Shown: in pieces, positions 61,562-64,000 of the stretch
Numbering within the stretch: position 1 is the stretch's first letter
Layout: every line of letters begins with the position of its first letter
Assembly (NCBI RefSeq): GCF_000317535.1
Contig: NC_019757.1
Span: 124,001 to 188,000 of the forward strand
DNA: 64,000 nucleotides
Reading direction: 5' to 3'
Source of the DNA: Cylindrospermum stagnale PCC 7417
GTDB taxonomy: Bacteria > Cyanobacteriota > Cyanobacteriia > Cyanobacteriales > Nostocaceae
Program-made: the position numbers and the translations under genes
Notes under the pieces: model-generated
What the model was told of the DNA's origin: nothing
Databases searched by the model: none
What the model saw: only the letters and a program-made list of their open reading frames with translations

Positions 61562-62685
61562 TGCAAACCTACGGCTTCGCTGATGGAGGTTAAGCCGTTT
61601 TCTTCTAGCTTGGCAAGCAAACCTGCGAGAATTCGGCTTACCATTAGTGGCCCTTCGTAAATCCAGCCTGTATAAACTTGGATGAGGCTGGCACCAGCAG
61701 TAATTTTTTCCCAGGCATCTTCAGGATTAAAAATGCCACCTACGCCAATAATCGGCATTTGTCCTTGAGTTTGCTGCCAAATAAACCGGATTACTTCGGT
61801 GGAGCGATCGCGTAATGGCGCACCGCTAATTCCCCCAGCTTCATCTTCAGGTGATTTACCAGTTTGCTCAATTACCTGGGTTTTGAGTTGATCACGGCGG
61901 ATGGTGGTGTTTGTGGCGATGATCCCCGCTAGTTTGTAGGTTTTAGCGAGAGTAATAATATCGGCGATCGCCACCCATTCCAAATCTGGCGCTATCTTGA
62001 CAAATATTGGCTTTTGTGAATTGTTTGCCTGTTGCAATAAATCTAAGATGGCACCGAGCATGGCAGCATCTTGGAGCGATCGCAATCCCGGCGTATTCGG
62101 CGAAGAGACATTGACAACAAAATAGTCGCCCAAATCCTGGAGCAAGCGAAAACTATTGAGATAATCCTGTGCGGCTGCATCTAGCGGTGTTATCTTAGAT
62201 TTACCCAAATTTATACCTATAGGTATTGACTGGGTGAAATCTTGTTGTTGCTGTGTCAACCTTGCTGCCATTGCGGCTGCACCGCTATTATTAAACCCCA
62301 TCCGGTTGAGGGCGGCTTTGTCCAATGGCAAGCGAAACAAACGCGGAGGGGGGTTTCCTGGCTGTGCAAGGTATGTGACGGTACCCAGTTCTGCAAAGCC
62401 AAATCCTAGGCTTGACCATACGCGTGCCGCAACTCCATCTTTATCAAAACCAGCTGCCAAGCCTACGGGATTGGGGAAAGTTAGCCCAAACAGAGTTTGT
62501 TCTAGACTTGTATCATGTAGGCATAAAGACCGCTGTAGGCGGTTGTTTAACCAGCTACTAAGGGGGTGATTTCTAGTTTGCGATAACCAGCTAAAACTGC
62601 GAATCGTCTGCTGGTGTAACCACTCTGGATCTGTTTTTGCCAGATTGAACAAAAGTGGACGAATTGCAACTTGATAAATATCCAA
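61549..62685 (-). CDS. pyrD: Dihydroorotate dehydrogenase (quinone)
   Basis: PyrD oxidises dihydroorotate to orotate in pyrimidine synthesis. At 378 aa it is a class 2 enzyme, membrane-associated and using quinone. It has an N-terminal helical membrane-binding extension (about residues 1-40), [19 protein letters not shown] (about 68-86), [24 protein letters not shown] (about 188-202; Ser is the catalytic base of class 2), [12 protein letters not shown] (about 253-264) and the FMN phosphate-binding GVGGI (about 321-325). The C-terminus ends in repeat-encoded GNG. Confidence 0.95.
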   Translation of the reverse strand: MDIYQVAIRPLLFNLAKTDPEWLHQQTIRSFSWLSQTRNHPLSSWLNNRLQRSLCLHDTSLEQTLFGLTFPNPVGLAAGFDKDGVAARVWSSLGFGFAELGTVTYLAQPGNPPPRLFRLPLDKAALNRMGFNNSGAAAMAARLTQQQQDFTQSIPIGINLGKSKITPLDAAAQDYLNSFRLLQDLGDYFVVNVSSPNTPGLRSLQDAAMLGAILDLLQQANNSQKPIFVKIAPDLEWVAIADIITLAKTYKLAGIIATNTTIRRDQLKTQVIEQTGKSPEDEAGGISGAPLRDRSTEVIRFIWQQTQGQMPIIGVGGIFNPEDAWEKITAGASLIQVYTGWIYEGPLMVSRILAGLLAKLEENGLTSISEAVGLHGNG

Positions 62686-62775
62686 ATCAGGTTAACATCT
62701 ACCAACTATTAACAAGCACCGGAGCCAAGATTAGTTAGGGTGCTTTTCTGGGCATCTTATATATTACTACAAGCT

Positions 62776-64000
62776 ATGTTAACCAATGATCAGATGGGGC
62801 AGCCACATAAACCTATAGCCGCCGAACAACCACTCCTCTCTTTGGGGCGTGTTCTCCAGAGCCTCAAAGAAGAGGATAATGTTGAAGTTCTGATTGAAAT
62901 CACTATTGCTTATTTAATAGAGCAGTGTAACTACCAACTGATTTGGATTGCTCTTTACGATCGCCTAAATCACGAATTGCTTGGCAAAGGGGGCAGCACC
63001 CCAGATGGTGACACGAGTTTTTTACAACAATCTATGGCGCTCAATCCTGGGGATTTATTAGAGCAAGTGGTGATTGAGCAGTGTCCCTTGGGTGTAGCTG
63101 ATTTGCGCCGAGAAACCCGCGCCGGCTTATGGCTTGAAGTCGCCATCAAATTCCAGATTCAGGGAACGGTGATTTTGCCAATTCGCTATCGAGACTACTG
63201 TCTCGGTGTGGTGTTGCTCGGTTCGCAGCGCTGGGGCTACCTTTTATCGGCGGAAATAAAAGCACGGTTGCAGATGGTTTTAGGTGAACTGGGGACAGTG
63301 CTTTATCACAATGAAATGGACTCGCAGCAAAAGCAAGCCAAGCGTTCTGATGAACCGTTATTGCGATTGCTGGAAAATTTACGCCCCCTGAGTAATCTCG
63401 ATCAAAGACTAAAAGCAGTAATCGAGGTAACCCATCAATTTATCGGCCCTAGTCGGACAAGTGTTTACTGGTTTGAGCCGCAAGGGCACTACTTTTGGTG
63501 TCGAATGAGCAATCAGCTAGTCAACATGGGCCGCAATTCTAGCTCCCAGAAAACAGCCGCAGGGATGACAGTACAGGATTTGAACGACTTTTATTATGCT
63601 TTGGCAGTCAATCAAATTGTCTGTATTGGTGAGGCCCGCAGTTCCTTGAAAAGCCATTTTACGGGAAAACTGTTAAAACGGTTGCAGGTGCGATCGCTCC
63701 TAGCGGCTCCGATTCTCTGGCAAAAAGACCTGTTAGGTTTTCTCGCGGTGGAAGGACATGAACCTCGGATTTGGACGGATACAGACAAAAATTTCGTCCA
63801 AGGTGCGGCTGGGTTAATCTCCTTAATTGCTCCCACCGACAACATGGAAAGCACGATCAAAAAAATTCAACAAGATACCCAACTCACTAACCAAGTTGCT
63901 CAAGCTATTTATAATGAGCATGATCTGCACGAAACATTACACATTTGTGCTAAGAGAGTTTTAGAGCGACTAACTGCCACCCGCTTTGTAGTATTGCAGC
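62776..64000 (+). CDS. GAF-domain sensor protein (truncated by the window edge)
   Basis: The frame opens at ATG 62776 (MLTNDQMGQPHKPIAAEQP) and is still open at the right edge, giving 408 residues. It holds GAF-like domains: one with LIEITIAYLIEQCNYQLIWIALYD (about residues 40-65) and VILPIRYRDYCLGVVLLG (about 134-151). A second shows LKAVIEVTHQFIGPSRTSVYWFEP and LLAAPILWQKDLLGFLAVEG (about 310-330). A third begins with ETLHICAKRVLERLTATRFVVLQ at the edge. It could continue into a histidine kinase, cyclase or phosphatase; the output domain is not visible. It is divergent from pyrD, with about 90 bases between. Confidence 0.8.
   Translation, partial: MLTNDQMGQPHKPIAAEQPLLSLGRVLQSLKEEDNVEVLIEITIAYLIEQCNYQLIWIALYDRLNHELLGKGGSTPDGDTSFLQQSMALNPGDLLEQVVIEQCPLGVADLRRETRAGLWLEVAIKFQIQGTVILPIRYRDYCLGVVLLGSQRWGYLLSAEIKARLQMVLGELGTVLYHNEMDSQQKQAKRSDEPLLRLLENLRPLSNLDQRLKAVIEVTHQFIGPSRTSVYWFEPQGHYFWCRMSNQLVNMGRNSSSQKTAAGMTVQDLNDFYYALAVNQIVCIGEARSSLKSHFTGKLLKRLQVRSLLAAPILWQKDLLGFLAVEGHEPRIWTDTDKNFVQGAAGLISLIAPTDNMESTIKKIQQDTQLTNQVAQAIYNEHDLHETLHICAKRVLERLTATRFVVLQ

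Overview
The window is chromosomal DNA from a filamentous, Nostoc-like cyanobacterium. The evidence is frequent HIP1 octamers (GCGATCGC), heptamer short tandem repeats of the TTACCAA/ATTAGTC type, an XisH/XisI pair, a two-heme photosynthetic-type cytochrome, CHASE2- and multi-PAS-type signalling kinases, and many STAND NTPases. Genes lie on both strands, with no long operon and no prophage or plasmid backbone.

Housekeeping genes are scattered throughout: an HtpX-type protease, aspS, a SAM hydrolase, dprA, a TrmJ-type methyltransferase, secA, a MoxR ATPase, ribF, surE, pheS, a RecQ helicase, leuA and pyrD. Between them is accessory DNA. At 2.6-4.3 kb a pentapeptide-repeat membrane protein overlaps a small GRD-motif protein. 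Two almost identical 1413-bp IS4-family elements lie at 7.1 and 32.3 kb. At 24-28.4 kb are an HNH nuclease pair, a VapBC-like module between direct repeats and a fusion alpha/beta hydrolase. At 34-38 kb a NACHT NTPase shares an N-terminal motif with a small upstream protein next to MoxR, and a MITE with an 11-bp target duplication sits between them. At 43.4-44.9 kb a two-gene Gly/Cys-repeat (RiPP-like) cassette lies between two copies of the kinase/recQ junction. At 46-57 kb are a HEAT-repeat transmembrane STAND protein, a CHASE2 Ser/Thr kinase and a STAND NTPase with a VMAP-type HTH.

The most remarkable region is 57.8-60.4 kb. A Ro60/TROVE ring protein gene (rsr) is embedded in a co-oriented array of five RNAs. 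Four lie upstream and one downstream. Four of them have a complete tRNA-like body (acceptor stem, D arm, T arm; one with a class II long variable arm; three followed by an encoded CCA). In all five the place of the anticodon arm is taken by a hairpin carrying the Y-RNA signature GGCCGA ... GGGTTATC with a bulged C. I read these as Y RNAs built as tRNA/Y-RNA chimeras. A good sigma70-type promoter and a 9-bp palindrome precede the array, and the rsr leader carries a related hairpin beside its Shine-Dalgarno sequence. A divergent gene encodes a membrane-anchored protein with a possible HTH segment.

All calls come from reading motifs and frames. No database or folding search was run. Family names rest on recognised motifs, and start codons were moved where a ribosome binding site or IS boundary argued for it.
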